Assembly (NCBI RefSeq): GCF_017876595.1
Contig: NZ_JAGIOG010000001.1
Span: 558,001 to 622,000 of the forward strand
DNA: 64,000 bases
Source of the DNA: Aeromicrobium fastidiosum
GTDB taxonomy: Bacteria; Actinomycetota; Actinomycetes; Propionibacteriales; Nocardioidaceae
Reading direction: 5' to 3'
Shown here: positions 8,119-17,434 of the stretch, piece after piece
Layout: each line of letters opens with the position of its first letter
How positions within the stretch are numbered: the stretch's first letter is position 1
Notes under the pieces: model-generated
The model's database searches: none
Seen by the model: only the letters and a program-made list of their open reading frames with translations
What the model was told of the DNA's origin: nothing
Made by a program: the position numbers and the translations under genes

Positions 8119-9693
8119 TCAGTCTCCGCCCAGTAGGTGCCCGGCAGCGATCCAGGCCAGGGCCATGACGGGTGCCGCCGAGTTGCCGCTGACCTGATGG
8201 GGCAGGACCGACGCGTCGATGACCCGCAACCCTTCGACTCCGCGCACACGGAGCCGCGAGTCGACGACGTCATCGTCGCGCGCGCCCATCGCGCACGAAC
8301 CGACCGCGTGGTAGATCCCGCTCCCGTGACGGCGCGAGTAGGCGACGACCTCGTCGTGGGTCGAGACGCTCGGGCCGGGGAAGACCTCGTCGCGGACCCA
8401 GTCGGCCAGCGGTGATGTTGCCACGATCTCGCGGGCGTGGTCGAGAATCGACCCGGTGGCCGCACGCTCCGCCTCGTCGTCGAGGTAGCGGGGCGACACG
8501 ACAGGAGGCGTCGAGGGGTCGGCCGAGGCAACGTGGACCGACCCGGTCGATGTCGGCCGCAGCGCGTAGCCCGTGAACAGCAGCCCCGAGTATCGAGCGA
8601 GGCGCATCTGCTCCGAGGTCGCGTCCAGTGCCATCGGCACCCAGACGCCCTGGACGTCTGGCCGCTCCACGTCCGGCGACGACCTGAACGCGCTGACGAC
8701 GTCATAGCCGCTCGTCGCGATCGGACCCCTGCGGGTCGCGAGGTAGCGGGCCCCGGCGATGGCCTGCTTGGGCAGCGAGTTGAGCCTCTCGGTCGGTCCG
8801 TGGCGACCGTCGAAGCGAACCTGCATGCTGACGGCTCGCTGCTCGATGACTCGCTCACCGACCTGGGGGCTCTCGACGACCTGGGCGATGCGGGCCTCGT
8901 GCAGCACGTCGCCTCGACCGATCCCCGACCGTTCGAGAAGGGCGGGGCTCTCGACCGTGCCCGCGGCGACCAACACCTCACGGCTGGCTCGCAGCTCGAG
9001 TCGGTCGTGCCCGTGTCGCACGACGACCCCCGCTGCACGGCGACCTTCGAGCAGGATGCGCTCGACGCGTGCGCCCGTCATGATCGCCAGGTTGGGACGG
9101 CACCGGACCGGGGCAAGGAACGCCGATGCGGCGCTGACCCGTCGGCCGCCGCTGATCGTGGCAGGCGTGAAACCGATGCGCTCGTCGTCGGAGTCGTTGA
9201 AGTCTGCTGTCGGGCGCAGACCCCGACTGCCGGCGGCCTCCAGCAGCGCCGCGGTGACCTCGTCGCCATGGGTCGCGATCGAGACCGCGAGAGGGCCGCC
9301 CTGCATCTCGTCGTAGGCTCGGGCGAACGCCCGGCTGCCCCAGCCCGGGTTGCCGGCGGACTCCAGGGCGTCGAAGTCGGCGGCGGCCCCGCGGACGTAC
9401 ATCATGCCGTTGACGAGAGTGGATCCGCCGAGGCCACGGCCGCGCGTCCAGACCTCCGCGGGGCCGCCCGCCATCGCAGGATCGGCCGGGTAGCGGTGGA
9501 CGTAGCGATCAGATCGCAGGGTGAAGAAGAACGCCCGCGGCACCGACAGGAGCGGGTTGCGCCCACGACCGCCGTCCTCGACGAGCAGCACCGTCACGCC
9601 GGGATCCTGGGTCAGGCGATGGGCCAGCACGCATCCAGCTGCGCCAGCACCGACGATGACGTAGTCGTGCTCGTTGCGGCGGTCACGACTCAC
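8119..9693 (-). CDS. mftG: Mycofactocin-associated GMC oxidoreductase MftG
   Basis: A 524-residue glucose-methanol-choline family flavoprotein. MftG is known to oxidise mycofactocinol (reduced mycofactocin) and pass electrons towards the respiratory chain. The FAD-binding GAGAAG lies at residues 15-20, the GGSTLVNGMMYVRG flavin-contact segment near residue 85, and the C-terminal active-site block YHAVGSCAMG...VSGNSAAPVMALAWIAA near residues 448-518. I place the start at the GTG at 9693 because it overlaps the mftF stop (GTGA). An upstream ATG would add 24 residues lying inside mftF. It is the last gene of the mft operon, followed by a pseudogene. Confidence 0.93.
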   Translation of the reverse strand: MSRDRRNEHDYVIVGAGAAGCVLAHRLTQDPGVTVLLVEDGGRGRNPLLSVPRAFFFTLRSDRYVHRYPADPAMAGGPAEVWTRGRGLGGSTLVNGMMYVRGAAADFDALESAGNPGWGSRAFARAYDEMQGGPLAVSIATHGDEVTAALLEAAGSRGLRPTADFNDSDDERIGFTPATISGGRRVSAASAFLAPVRCRPNLAIMTGARVERILLEGRRAAGVVVRHGHDRLELRASREVLVAAGTVESPALLERSGIGRGDVLHEARIAQVVESPQVGERVIEQRAVSMQVRFDGRHGPTERLNSLPKQAIAGARYLATRRGPIATSGYDVVSAFRSSPDVERPDVQGVWVPMALDATSEQMRLARYSGLLFTGYALRPTSTGSVHVASADPSTPPVVSPRYLDDEAERAATGSILDHAREIVATSPLADWVRDEVFPGPSVSTHDEVVAYSRRHGSGIYHAVGSCAMGARDDDVVDSRLRVRGVEGLRVIDASVLPHQVSGNSAAPVMALAWIAAGHLLGGD

Positions 9694-11099
9694 CGGCGAG
9701 CACCACCTGTCGGCAACCAACGCGGCACGAGACAACGCGCTGACCCGGCCCGCATCGCCCCCCACCAGACGCCCGCTCCATATGCGAGATCATCGGCCCG
9801 GCGCAGCGCTGTGAAGGTGACCGGACCCAGATCGGGACGAGCCGACCGGTGGGCCAGCAACCCGTCGACGACGGTCAGCGCCGCCACGACCCGGCGTGCC
9901 CGGGCAGAGCCCAGGCACAGCAGCAGCGCGACGGGCGACCAGTGCTTCAGCGCCAGGCCCGAGGTCTGCCGCAGCAGCGCAGCGGCAGTCGCCGTCACGA
10001 GGTGGCGACGCTGGCGGACGGGCAGGTCTGGGACCGAGGTGAACGCATCACGGGCCGTCCACCCGGCGCAGGCCGTTGCCACGGCGAGCGACCACGGCCG
10101 TTGCCAGAGCACGCCGGCGATCGCGACCGCGGCGACCGGGCTCATGACCGCGGGAGCGACCCGGTCGCCGTGCCGAGCGGCGAGCTGCGCCGCGCTCGTG
10201 CCGTAGAAGGCCTTGCGCCGCACCCAGGCGCGCAGTGACGTACGGGCGTCGTGCCGCACCTCGACCTCCGCGGCATAGCGGATGCGGTGCCCCTGGCCGA
10301 TCAGCCGCCACACCAGATCGACGTCTTCTCCGGCTCGCAGGAGAGGGTCGAACCCATCGCTCAGCGCATCGACCCGGGCCACGAAGCACGCGCTGGGGAC
10401 ATAGGCCACGGCCGACCACGGCCGGACCGTCGCCGCCGCGGAACCGAGGTCGAGTGACCCCGAGGAAGCCTCGTAACGACCGAGACGACCGCGGCCCCCG
10501 GCTGACCGGACCCGTGGGGCCACGACGGCCAGGCCCGGATCGGCGGTGTGCCGGACCAAGGCCTGCAGATCGGCGGGCGCGATGTCGACGTCGGAGTCGA
10601 CGAAGGCGACCAAGGGCGTGCGGACCTGCCGACGACCGACGTTGCGGGCGACGGCCGGGCCGACGTTGTGATCGAGCCTGAGCAGATGTGCCCCGTGCCG
10701 CGTGACGACCGCCGAGAGTGCTGCCGAGTCGCGCGACGCGTCATCGACCACGACGCACCTGACGTCGCCCGCGAGGCGTCGCAGCAGGCGGTCGACCCCG
10801 GAATGGTTGTCCCGCACGGGCACCACCACGGTCACCGCGGCGAGACCCTCCTCGGCCGCGCCCGATCCGCTGGAGTCATCACCCGGCACCGGATCGGCGA
10901 GGTCGAGGTCGAGCAGACGAGCTGCGAGCCGGGCCGTCAGCGGAGAGGTCACCTCGATCTCGCGGCCGGCGAGCAGGTCGCGCGCCAGGCCCGAGATGCG
11001 CACGACCTGCGTGCCCGACACCAGGAACTCACCGACCTCGACGCGATCATGGAGCCGGACGACGAAGCCGTCCGGCAACGATGGCCGCGGATCGGTCAC
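9690..11099 (-). CDS. mftF: Mycofactocin glycosyltransferase MftF
   Basis: A 469-residue family 2 glycosyltransferase that attaches beta-1,4-linked glucose units to the mycofactocin core. An N-terminal ~80-residue domain precedes the GT-A fold. VDD at residues 118-120 and the metal-binding DSDVD at residues 168-172 are visible, followed by an acceptor region with [10 protein letters not shown] near residue 262. The C-terminal ~130 residues contain hydrophobic helices (for example [15 protein letters not shown]) that suggest membrane association. The GTG start at 11099 overlaps the mftE stop and its own stop overlaps mftG, so translation of the three genes is coupled. Confidence 0.93.
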   Translation of the reverse strand: MTDPRPSLPDGFVVRLHDRVEVGEFLVSGTQVVRISGLARDLLAGREIEVTSPLTARLAARLLDLDLADPVPGDDSSGSGAAEEGLAAVTVVVPVRDNHSGVDRLLRRLAGDVRCVVVDDASRDSAALSAVVTRHGAHLLRLDHNVGPAVARNVGRRQVRTPLVAFVDSDVDIAPADLQALVRHTADPGLAVVAPRVRSAGGRGRLGRYEASSGSLDLGSAAATVRPWSAVAYVPSACFVARVDALSDGFDPLLRAGEDVDLVWRLIGQGHRIRYAAEVEVRHDARTSLRAWVRRKAFYGTSAAQLAARHGDRVAPAVMSPVAAVAIAGVLWQRPWSLAVATACAGWTARDAFTSVPDLPVRQRRHLVTATAAALLRQTSGLALKHWSPVALLLCLGSARARRVVAALTVVDGLLAHRSARPDLGPVTFTALRRADDLAYGAGVWWGAMRAGSARCLVPRWLPTGGARR

Positions 11100-11815
11100 C
11101 GCGACGTCGCGTGCCCGCGACCCAGGACTCCGTGCACATCGGCCTCTCCGAACATGATCCGCTGAACGATGTCGTCGACCATGGAGTCGAGTATCTCGGC
11201 CCCGGCCCCGGCCGAGGATCCGGCCGGGTCGCCCAGGACACCGTTGGCCGAGACGGCCCCCACCCCGCCGGCCATCATGAGCGGAAGGATCTCCGACAAC
11301 GGACGGGTCTCCCCCGCCTCAGCCAGCTCGAGGCGCACCGACGCCGGCCGGATGTGGAGCATCAGCGACGTCTCGGTCAGACCGGCGTGCAGGTCGACCT
11401 CCTCCGTCGCGCACGGCACCCACGCGACATCGTGCTGCTCCGCGATCATCTGGAAGACCGCCTTGGACAGCGCAGCGACGTTGCCCCCGTGGGCGTTGAC
11501 GAACACGATGCGGCCGGCCCAGGTGCTGATCGACCGCACGAGCTCGATGATGACCTGCTGCAGCACCTCGGTGCCGATCGAGCTGGTACCGGCGAAGCCC
11601 TGGTGCTCGCCGCTGGAGCCGTAGTTGACGGGCGGTGCCACGACCACCGGCCCCCCGAGTCGCTCGGCCACAGCGTCCGCGACCGCGACGGCGATGGCGG
11701 TGTCGGTGTCCAGAGGAAGGTGGGGTCCGTGCTGCTCGATCGATCCGACCGGCACCAGCACGAGCCGACCCGCGCTCACCTCGGCCCAGGTCGTGTCCGC
11801 GAGACGGGTCGCCAT
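11096..11815 (-). CDS. mftE: Mycofactocin precursor peptidase MftE
   Basis: A 239-residue creatininase-family metallopeptidase that cuts the modified MftA C-terminus to release the cyclised Val-Tyr unit (AHDP). Metal ligands of the family are visible in [16 protein letters not shown] (residues 23-38), [11 protein letters not shown] (about residues 64-74) and VNAHGGN (about residues 106-112), with a conserved Glu in [11 protein letters not shown] near residue 138. The length is typical. It starts one base after the mftD stop and overlaps mftF by four bases. Confidence 0.94.
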   Translation of the reverse strand: MATRLADTTWAEVSAGRLVLVPVGSIEQHGPHLPLDTDTAIAVAVADAVAERLGGPVVVAPPVNYGSSGEHQGFAGTSSIGTEVLQQVIIELVRSISTWAGRIVFVNAHGGNVAALSKAVFQMIAEQHDVAWVPCATEEVDLHAGLTETSLMLHIRPASVRLELAEAGETRPLSEILPLMMAGGVGAVSANGVLGDPAGSSAGAGAEILDSMVDDIVQRIMFGEADVHGVLGRGHATSR

Positions 11816-11816
11816 C

Positions 11817-13064
11817 TCACGCGATCGTCGCCGTGGCGACGTCCTCCGCGACGGCGACAGGAGCCGCCGCGCCGAGGCGGCGCTCGAAGCCGTCGGGGAT
11901 GACGAGCAGGTCGCGGTTCAGCTGATCGGTCGACGACAGGCCCATGCCCAGCAACGACGAGTCGATGCCGCCGCGCAGGATGTCGAGGACGTTGCCGACG
12001 CCCGCCTCGCCGTTGGCTGCGAGTCCCCACAGGTAGGCGCGGCCGATCATGACGGCGCGTGCGCCCATCGCGACGGCCTTGACGACGTCGCTGCCGCGGC
12101 GGATCCCGCCGTCGAGCAGCACCTCGATCTGGTCACCGACCGCGTCGGCGACGGCCGGCAGCGTGCGGATCGGCGCCGGAGTTCCGTCGAGGTTGTTGCC
12201 GCCGTGGTTCGACACCGAGATGGCGTCGACGCCCAGGTCGACCGCACGTCGGGCATCGTCGACCCGACACACTCCCTTGAGCATGAACGGCTTGCCGCTG
12301 AGCTGGTACCACTGCTCGCGCATCCACTGCACGTCGTCCCACGTGGGCGGCGGCGTGCTCATCCACTCGTAGTAGGCGCCGAAGAACGTCGGGCCCTTGG
12401 CCTGGCCCGGGGCGGCGAGGTTCGGAGCCGTGAGATCGGGCAGGTCCCTGGCGAACGAAGCGAGCCAGCGCGGCTTGCGGACGACCTGCGGGGCGAACTT
12501 GACGGCAGTCTTGAAGTCGACCTTCTCGGGGATCTCGGGACTGCCCCAGTCGCGGCCCATCGAGAACGACCAGTCGAGCGTCGCGATGAGGCCCACGGCA
12601 CCGGCGGCCTGCGCACGCTGCATGCGCTGGATCATGACGTCGCGGTCACCCGTCCAGTACATCTGGAAGAAGGTGCTGGGCGCGACGGCCGCGACCTCCT
12701 CGATCGACTTGCTGGCGAAGTTGCTGAGGCTCATCACGGTGCCCCGCGACGCCGCCGCCCTGGCCACCGCGACCTCGCCCTCGGGGTGCACGGCCTGCAC
12801 GCCCGTCGGCGAGATGATGACGGGCAGCGACACGGCCTGGCCCATGACGGTCGTGGCCATCGAGCGCTCCGCCTGGTGCCCGGCCACGTGCGGGGCGAAT
12901 CCCAGCTCCATGAACGCTGCCTCGTTGTCGGCGGTCGACTGGCCACGCTCCGAGCCGGCGACGAGCGCGCCGTACACCGACGACGGCAAGCGCTTCTTGG
13001 CGCGCCGCTGGGCGACAGCCACGGACTCGAACCACGGGTTCTGGGCCCAGGGGTTCTTCGACAT
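11817..13064 (-). CDS. mftD: Mycofactocin biosynthesis FMN dehydrogenase MftD
   Basis: A 415-residue FMN enzyme of the lactate/glycolate oxidase family. MftD oxidatively deaminates AHDP to the redox-active premycofactocin. The substrate/FMN histidine occurs in [10 protein letters not shown] about residues 289-298, after a long TIM-barrel. The [29 protein letters not shown] segment, abbreviated here, binds the FMN phosphate at the C-terminus. The N-terminal [24 protein letters not shown] is typical of MftD rather than of generic lactate dehydrogenases. It follows mftC after 36 bases, the largest gap inside the operon, and precedes mftE by one base. Confidence 0.94.
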   Translation of the reverse strand: MSKNPWAQNPWFESVAVAQRRAKKRLPSSVYGALVAGSERGQSTADNEAAFMELGFAPHVAGHQAERSMATTVMGQAVSLPVIISPTGVQAVHPEGEVAVARAAASRGTVMSLSNFASKSIEEVAAVAPSTFFQMYWTGDRDVMIQRMQRAQAAGAVGLIATLDWSFSMGRDWGSPEIPEKVDFKTAVKFAPQVVRKPRWLASFARDLPDLTAPNLAAPGQAKGPTFFGAYYEWMSTPPPTWDDVQWMREQWYQLSGKPFMLKGVCRVDDARRAVDLGVDAISVSNHGGNNLDGTPAPIRTLPAVADAVGDQIEVLLDGGIRRGSDVVKAVAMGARAVMIGRAYLWGLAANGEAGVGNVLDILRGGIDSSLLGMGLSSTDQLNRDLLVIPDGFERRLGAAAPVAVAEDVATATIA

Positions 13065-13100
13065 CAGATGTTCTCGCTTCGGGTCAAGGGGTCGGGAAGG

Positions 13101-14366
13101 TCAGAGGGTGAAGCCCGCGAGCGGGCTCTCGGCGCACGCCGACACCGGCGGCCTGGTGGCCTGGACCGCGAGAGCGTCGTCCCGGCGGCTCAGCGTGAGC
13201 ATGACCGGCTGGTTGCGGGTGGGGTTGGCCTTGGAGTGGTCCTTGCCCTGCGCGGGCAGCACCCGCTCTCCCGAGGCCAGAGCGTCCTCGCCGAAGCCCC
13301 GGACGCACTCCGGATCGGGGCCGTCGAGCGGCAGGCCGGTGAAGAACTTGGCGGCCATGCAGCCACCGCGGCACGCGTCGAAGAACGAGCACGACGTGCA
13401 GGCCCCCGACGTCTGCGGCGAGCGCAGGTCGTTGAACAGCTCCGACATCTGCCAGACGTTCTGGAATCCGCCGTCGGCCAGGATGTTGCCGGCCAGGAAG
13501 TTGTCGTGGATCGCGAAGGGGCACGCGTAGACGTCGCCGATCGGGTCGATCAGGCACACGACGCGTCCGGCACCGCACAGGTTGAGCCCGGGCAACGCTC
13601 CCCCGCCGTCGGCGACGCCGAAGGCCGAGAGGTGGAAGAACGAGTCGCCCGTCAGCACGTTCTCGCCGTTGGCGACGAGCCAGTCGTAGAGCTCGCGCTG
13701 CTGCTCGGGCAGGGGGTGCAGCTCGTCCCACACGTCCGCGCCGCGGCCCGACGGGCGCAGCCGCGTGAGCCGCAGCGTCGCGCCGTACTGGTCGGCCAGG
13801 GCCTTGAACTGGTCGAGCTGGCCGATGTTCTGGCGAGTGCAGACGACCGAGATCTTGGCGTCCTCGAAGCCGGCGTCCTGCAAGTTCGCCAGGGCCGTGA
13901 TGGCGGTGTCGAACGAGCCGGGACCACGCACGTAGTCGTTGACCTCGGGCGTGGCACCGTCGAGGGATATCTGCACGTCGACGTAGTCGGTCGAGGCCAG
14001 GAATCGCGCCCGCTCGGGGGTGAGCCGCACGCCGTTGGTCGAGAACTTGACGCCCACGTCGTGCGACACGGCGTAGTCGAGCAGCTCCCAGAAGTCGGGA
14101 CGGATCGTCGGCTCGCCGCCGCCGATGTTGACGTAGAACACCTGCATGCGCTGCAGCTCGTCGATGACGGCCTTGCACTGCGCGGTGCTCAGCTCACGCG
14201 GGTCCCTTCGCCCCGAGGACGACAAGCAGTGCGCGCACTCCAGGTTGCAGGCGTAGGTCAGCTCCCAGGTCAGGCAGATCGGGGCGTCCAGTCCCAGCTC
14301 GAACTGCTCGATCAGCGTCCCGTTCTGCGGGCGCTGCGTGACTGGACGGGTCTCGAGGATCGTCAT
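13101..14366 (-). CDS. mftC: Mycofactocin radical SAM maturase MftC
   Basis: A 421-residue radical SAM enzyme with a SPASM C-terminal domain. It decarboxylates the C-terminal Tyr of MftA and then forms the Val-Tyr carbon-carbon link. The radical SAM cluster motif is C40-x3-C44-x2-C47 (YACNLECAHC). The glycine-rich SAM-binding GGGEPT follows near residue 86. SPASM cysteines appear in CGAGRVVCLIDPIGDVYACPF and CTSCSFFDACRGGC, about residues 267-355. The ATG overlaps the mftB stop (ATGA). The enzyme needs MftB to bring the peptide. Confidence 0.96.
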   Translation of the reverse strand: MTILETRPVTQRPQNGTLIEQFELGLDAPICLTWELTYACNLECAHCLSSSGRRDPRELSTAQCKAVIDELQRMQVFYVNIGGGEPTIRPDFWELLDYAVSHDVGVKFSTNGVRLTPERARFLASTDYVDVQISLDGATPEVNDYVRGPGSFDTAITALANLQDAGFEDAKISVVCTRQNIGQLDQFKALADQYGATLRLTRLRPSGRGADVWDELHPLPEQQRELYDWLVANGENVLTGDSFFHLSAFGVADGGGALPGLNLCGAGRVVCLIDPIGDVYACPFAIHDNFLAGNILADGGFQNVWQMSELFNDLRSPQTSGACTSCSFFDACRGGCMAAKFFTGLPLDGPDPECVRGFGEDALASGERVLPAQGKDHSKANPTRNQPVMLTLSRRDDALAVQATRPPVSACAESPLAGFTL

Positions 14367-14644
14367 GCGGCATCTTCTTCCACTTCCACGCGCGGGCGGA
14401 TCATGTCGGTCTCGGCCAGGCCTCGCAGCGCCGACAGGTAGCCGGGCCAGTCCTGCTCGGGCACCTCGGCCGCGACGAGGGTCGACCGGACGTCGGGGTG
14501 CTCGGCGAGGCCACGGACGACCTCGACGAGCTGCATGCGCTTCAGGAACGTCAGCTTGCGGTTGCCGAAGTGGTACGCCATGGCCCCGAAGGGCTCGGGC
14601 CGCAGGGCGACCGCGGGCGACAGGCCCCAGGACTCGTCCAACAT
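14363..14644 (-). CDS. mftB: Mycofactocin peptide chaperone MftB
   Basis: A 93-residue PqqD-like recognition protein that binds MftA and delivers it to MftC. The sequence has the expected winged-helix RRE shape: ALRPEPFGAMAYHFGNRKLTFL (about residues 13-34, abbreviated) gives the strands, followed by helices ending in LRGLAETDMI. I chose the ATG at 14644, one base after the mftA stop. A much longer open frame upstream overlaps mftA and the promoter and is not coding. The stop overlaps the mftC start. Confidence 0.93.
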   Translation of the reverse strand: MLDESWGLSPAVALRPEPFGAMAYHFGNRKLTFLKRMQLVEVVRGLAEHPDVRSTLVAAEVPEQDWPGYLSALRGLAETDMIRPRVEVEEDAA

Positions 14645-14645
14645 G

Positions 14646-14753
14646 TCAGTAGACGCCGCACATGCCGTCGATCGAGACCTCTTCGATGAGGTCCGAGGCG
14701 TCCAGCTGAGGCTCGTCCGCGGCCGTCGCGTCGGTGGTGGGGTTCTGGTCCAT
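14646..14753 (-). CDS. mftA: Mycofactocin precursor peptide MftA
   Basis: A 35-codon gene that automated calling easily misses. The peptide starts MDQNPTTDA, is acidic in its leader, and ends with the invariant core IDGMCGVY followed by TGA. The last two residues, Val34 and Tyr35, become the mycofactocin pharmacophore after MftC cross-linking and MftE cleavage. An AAGGAG ribosome-binding site lies six bases before the ATG. The stop is one base from the mftB ATG. It is the first gene of the minus-strand operon and is divergent from mftR. Confidence 0.95.
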   Translation of the reverse strand: MDQNPTTDATAADEPQLDASDLIEEVSIDGMCGVY

Positions 14754-14800
14754 GACTGCTCCTTGGTCGGGGGCCACGGCAGAAAGTGGCCTGCGTCGCA

Positions 14801-14826
14801 CTTTAATGGCATTGCGCGCCATAAAG
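14801..14826. promoter_or_regulatory. Palindromic operator between mftA and mftR
   Basis: Left arm CTTTAATGGC (14801-14810) and right arm GCCATAAAG (14818-14826) are an inverted repeat with one extra A in the left arm, separated by seven bases. It lies in the 90-base divergent region, 18 bases before mftR and about 48 bases upstream of mftA. MftR is known in mycobacteria to repress the mft genes and to respond to long-chain acyl-CoAs. This is the obvious binding-site candidate here. Confidence 0.6.
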
Positions 14827-14843
14827 AAAGGGGTCGCGGCGAA

Positions 14844-15452
14844 ATGTTAGATTTGCCCGCGATGGCCGCTTCTCCCACCCGATCTCCCGGTCGCCCCTCG
14901 GTCACCGACCACGCGGCGATCGAACGGGCTGCGTTCGCGCTGTTCCAGGAGCAGGGCTTCGACGACACGACGATGGACCACATCGCCCGAGCCGTGGGCG
15001 TCGGCAAGCGCACGCTGTTTCGCTACTTCCCGTCCAAGAACGACATCCCGTGGGGCCAGTTCGACCAGAGCCTGGCGCACTTCAGCCGGCAGTTCGATGC
15101 CGTCCCGCCGACGACGCCCCTCGCCGACGCCGTGCACGGCTGCGTCGTCGCGTTCAACACCTTCGACGAGTCGGCCCGCGACCAGCACCGCTTCCGCATG
15201 CGGCTGATCCTGCAGACCCCGGCCCTGCAGGCGCACTCGGCGATCAAGTACGAGGCCTGGCGCCGGGTCATCGCCGAGTACGTCGCCCGGCGGCTGTCGC
15301 TGTCCGCCGGCGACCACCTGCCGCGCCTGGTCGGCCACGTCAGCCTGGCAGTCTCGGTCGCGGCCTACGAGCAGTGGCTCGATGAGCCGGCGAGCTCGGT
15401 GACAGATCTCCTCGACGAGCAGCTCACCGCCCTCCGCACGTACCTCGCGTGA
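14844..15452 (+). CDS. mftR: Mycofactocin system TetR regulator MftR
   Basis: A 202-residue TetR protein with the helix-turn-helix at about residues 25-65 (TTMDHIARAVGVGKRTLFRYFPSKNDIPW). The RTLFRYFPSKNDI form is characteristic of MftR. The ATG at 14844 has a GAAAGGGG stretch nine bases upstream; a second in-frame ATG at 14862 is possible and would shorten the protein by six residues. It is divergent from mftA across a palindrome and most likely controls the operon and itself. It converges with the next hydratase gene; between them is a GGCCCGCGGGCC palindrome at 15453 without a T-run. Confidence 0.92.
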   Translation: MLDLPAMAASPTRSPGRPSVTDHAAIERAAFALFQEQGFDDTTMDHIARAVGVGKRTLFRYFPSKNDIPWGQFDQSLAHFSRQFDAVPPTTPLADAVHGCVVAFNTFDESARDQHRFRMRLILQTPALQAHSAIKYEAWRRVIAEYVARRLSLSAGDHLPRLVGHVSLAVSVAAYEQWLDEPASSVTDLLDEQLTALRTYLA

Positions 15453-15524
15453 GGCCCGCGGGCCCCGAGACGTCCGGCTGAGCCCATCGGCCTGCGGGCG
15501 CTCCGCGAAGCGGGCAGCCGGCGA

Positions 15525-16313
15525 TCAGCGGACGACGGACGTGAATCGCGGCGAGCGCTTCTCGCCGAACGCCGCGACACCCTCGCGAGCATCCGGTCCG
15601 ACACCCAGGTGCGCAGCAGCGTTGATCTCGAGGTCGAGCCCGTCGTCGGTGACGCCGCGCGGGCTCGACATGCGCTTCATGAAGGCCAGTCCGGTCGCGC
15701 TCCGCGAGGCGATCTTCGTCGCCATCGCCCAGACGTCGTCGAGGAAGGTCTCGGCGGCGAACACCTCGTGCACGAGCCCGAGGGACCTGGCCTGCTCGGC
15801 GTCGAGCGTCTCGCCGGTGAACATCAGCCAGCGCGCAGCGCGCGAGCCGACCGCATCGGTGAGGCGCTGGGAACCGCCGCCTCCCGGCACGAGGCCGAAG
15901 TTGGCGTGGACGTCCCCGAGCCGGGCCGACGAGCTCGCGACCATGAAGTCCGCCGAGAGAGCCAGCTCGAGGCCACCGGCGAGGGCCAGGCCGTTGACGG
16001 CCGCGATGACGGGCTTGGGGCTCGCGTCCATCGCCGAGAACACCGCCTTCCAGGACATCAGCAGCTCGCGGAACGCGGTCGAGTCCTGCGTCATCGTCGC
16101 GGCCTCGACAAGGTCGGCACCGGCGCAGAACGCTCGCCCGCCACCGGTGATGACGACGACGCGCACGTCGGCGTCCGCGCGACAGCTCGCGAGCGCCTCG
16201 CCCAGCGCGGCCACGAGCTCGCCGCTGAGGGCATTCATCTGCTCCGGTCGATTCAGGGTCAGCAGCGCGACCCCACCTCGTCGCTCCTGCGTCAGCACGT
16301 CGGCCATCGACAT
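15525..16313 (-). CDS. Enoyl-CoA hydratase/isomerase family protein
   Basis: About 262 residues of crotonase fold. Oxyanion-hole segments are RAFCAGADL near residues 62-70 and NGLALAGGLELALSADFMVAS near residues 106-126. The second acidic position is in FGLVPGGGGSQRL, where Gly replaces Glu, pointing to isomerase-like or unusual crotonase chemistry rather than a textbook hydratase. AGGAGG stands two bases from the ATG at 16313 but eight bases from the ATG at 16307, so 16307 may be the real start. It stands alone, convergent with mftR and divergent from fbiA. Confidence 0.87.
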   Translation of the reverse strand: MSMADVLTQERRGGVALLTLNRPEQMNALSGELVAALGEALASCRADADVRVVVITGGGRAFCAGADLVEAATMTQDSTAFRELLMSWKAVFSAMDASPKPVIAAVNGLALAGGLELALSADFMVASSSARLGDVHANFGLVPGGGGSQRLTDAVGSRAARWLMFTGETLDAEQARSLGLVHEVFAAETFLDDVWAMATKIASRSATGLAFMKRMSSPRGVTDDGLDLEINAAAHLGVGPDAREGVAAFGEKRSPRFTSVVR

Positions 16314-16456
16314 CGCCTCCTCGTCTGCGCCTGTCCTACCAGATCGACGCGGGCCCGTCGACGGCCCCCAGCTCCCGCAGGCCGGTCCAGCGAGCTGCCG
16401 AAACGTGGCGAGTCCCGCCGTCGCCGTCGAACGCACGGCTGGTGGACACTGAGATC

Positions 16457-17434
16457 ATGCACATCACGGTCTTGTCAGGCGGGGTCGGGGGCTCCCGCTT
16501 CATCGAGGGGCTGCTGAGGGTCAAGGACCCCGACGACGACGTGACCGTCATCGTCAACACCGCCGACGACATCTCCTTGTTCGGCCTGCGCATCAGCCCC
16601 GATCTCGACACCGTCATGTACACGCTCGGCGACGGCATCGACCGCGAGCGCGGCTGGGGTCGCACCGACGAGTCGTGGAACGCCAAGGACGAGCTCGGCG
16701 CCTACGGCGTGGCCGAGGCCTGGTTCGGCCTGGGTGATCGGGACATCGCGACCCACCTCCTCCGCACCATGCGCCTGCAGCAGGGACGCACGCTCACCGA
16801 GGTGACCGCCGAGCTGTGCGAGAGGTGGCGACCGGGCGTGAGCCTGCTGCCCATGTCGGACGACCGGGTCGAGACCCACATCGGCATCGACCGAGACGGC
16901 GTCCGCGAGCTGATCCACTTCCAGGAGTACTGGATCCGTCTGCGCGCCTCGGTGCCCGTCGAGGAGGTGGTCGTGCAGGGAGTGCTCGACGCGACACCCG
17001 CCCCGGGGGTCGTCGAGGCGATCGTCGGTGCCGACGTGGTGCTGCTGCCGCCGTCCAACCCCATCGTGTCGATCGGTCCCATCGTGGCCGTCGCCGGTAT
17101 CCGCGACGCGCTCGCGACAACCACTGCCCCGGTCGTCGGCGTGTCCCCCATCATCGGCACCGGTGCCGTGCGGGGCATGGCCGACCAGCTGCTCACGGGA
17201 CTCGGCATCGACCTCAGCGCAGCCGGGGTCGCGGCGCACCACGGCCATCGCGAGTCCGGTGGGGTGCTCGACGGGTGGCTCATCGACTCCTCGGACGATG
17301 TCCAGCTGGCGACGATCGACGCGCTGGGCGTGACCTGCCGGGCCGTGCCACTGTGGATGACCGACGAGCCTGCCACCGACCAGCTCGTACGGGACACCAT
17401 GGCCCTCGCCCTCCACATCGGCACCCGCCGGTGA
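16457..17434 (+). CDS. fbiA: 2-phospho-L-lactate transferase FbiA/CofD (F420 biosynthesis)
   Basis: A 325-residue CofD-family protein that joins the activated 2-phospholactate or phosphoenolpyruvate moiety to the deazaflavin Fo, giving F420-0 or its dehydro form. The nucleotide-binding LSGGVGGSRF (residues 5-14) and the deazaflavin-side segments NTADDISLFGLRISPDLDTVMY (about residues 33-54, abbreviated) and LPPSNPIVSIGPI (about residues 195-207) are present. The ATG at 16457 is preferred over an in-frame GTG at 16442 because homologues begin MHITVLSGG. The stop overlaps the fbiB GTG. Confidence 0.94.
   Translation: MHITVLSGGVGGSRFIEGLLRVKDPDDDVTVIVNTADDISLFGLRISPDLDTVMYTLGDGIDRERGWGRTDESWNAKDELGAYGVAEAWFGLGDRDIATHLLRTMRLQQGRTLTEVTAELCERWRPGVSLLPMSDDRVETHIGIDRDGVRELIHFQEYWIRLRASVPVEEVVVQGVLDATPAPGVVEAIVGADVVLLPPSNPIVSIGPIVAVAGIRDALATTTAPVVGVSPIIGTGAVRGMADQLLTGLGIDLSAAGVAAHHGHRESGGVLDGWLIDSSDDVQLATIDALGVTCRAVPLWMTDEPATDQLVRDTMALALHIGTRR

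Noticed and set aside
11625..14441. A 938-codon open frame on the plus strand
   Set aside because: It lies antisense to mftC, mftD and part of mftE, which are certain by motif. Long antisense frames are normal in DNA this rich in GC.
15453..15464. GGCCCGCGGGCC as a rho-independent terminator
   Set aside because: No loop and no T-run follow; palindromic GC runs of this size are common by chance here.
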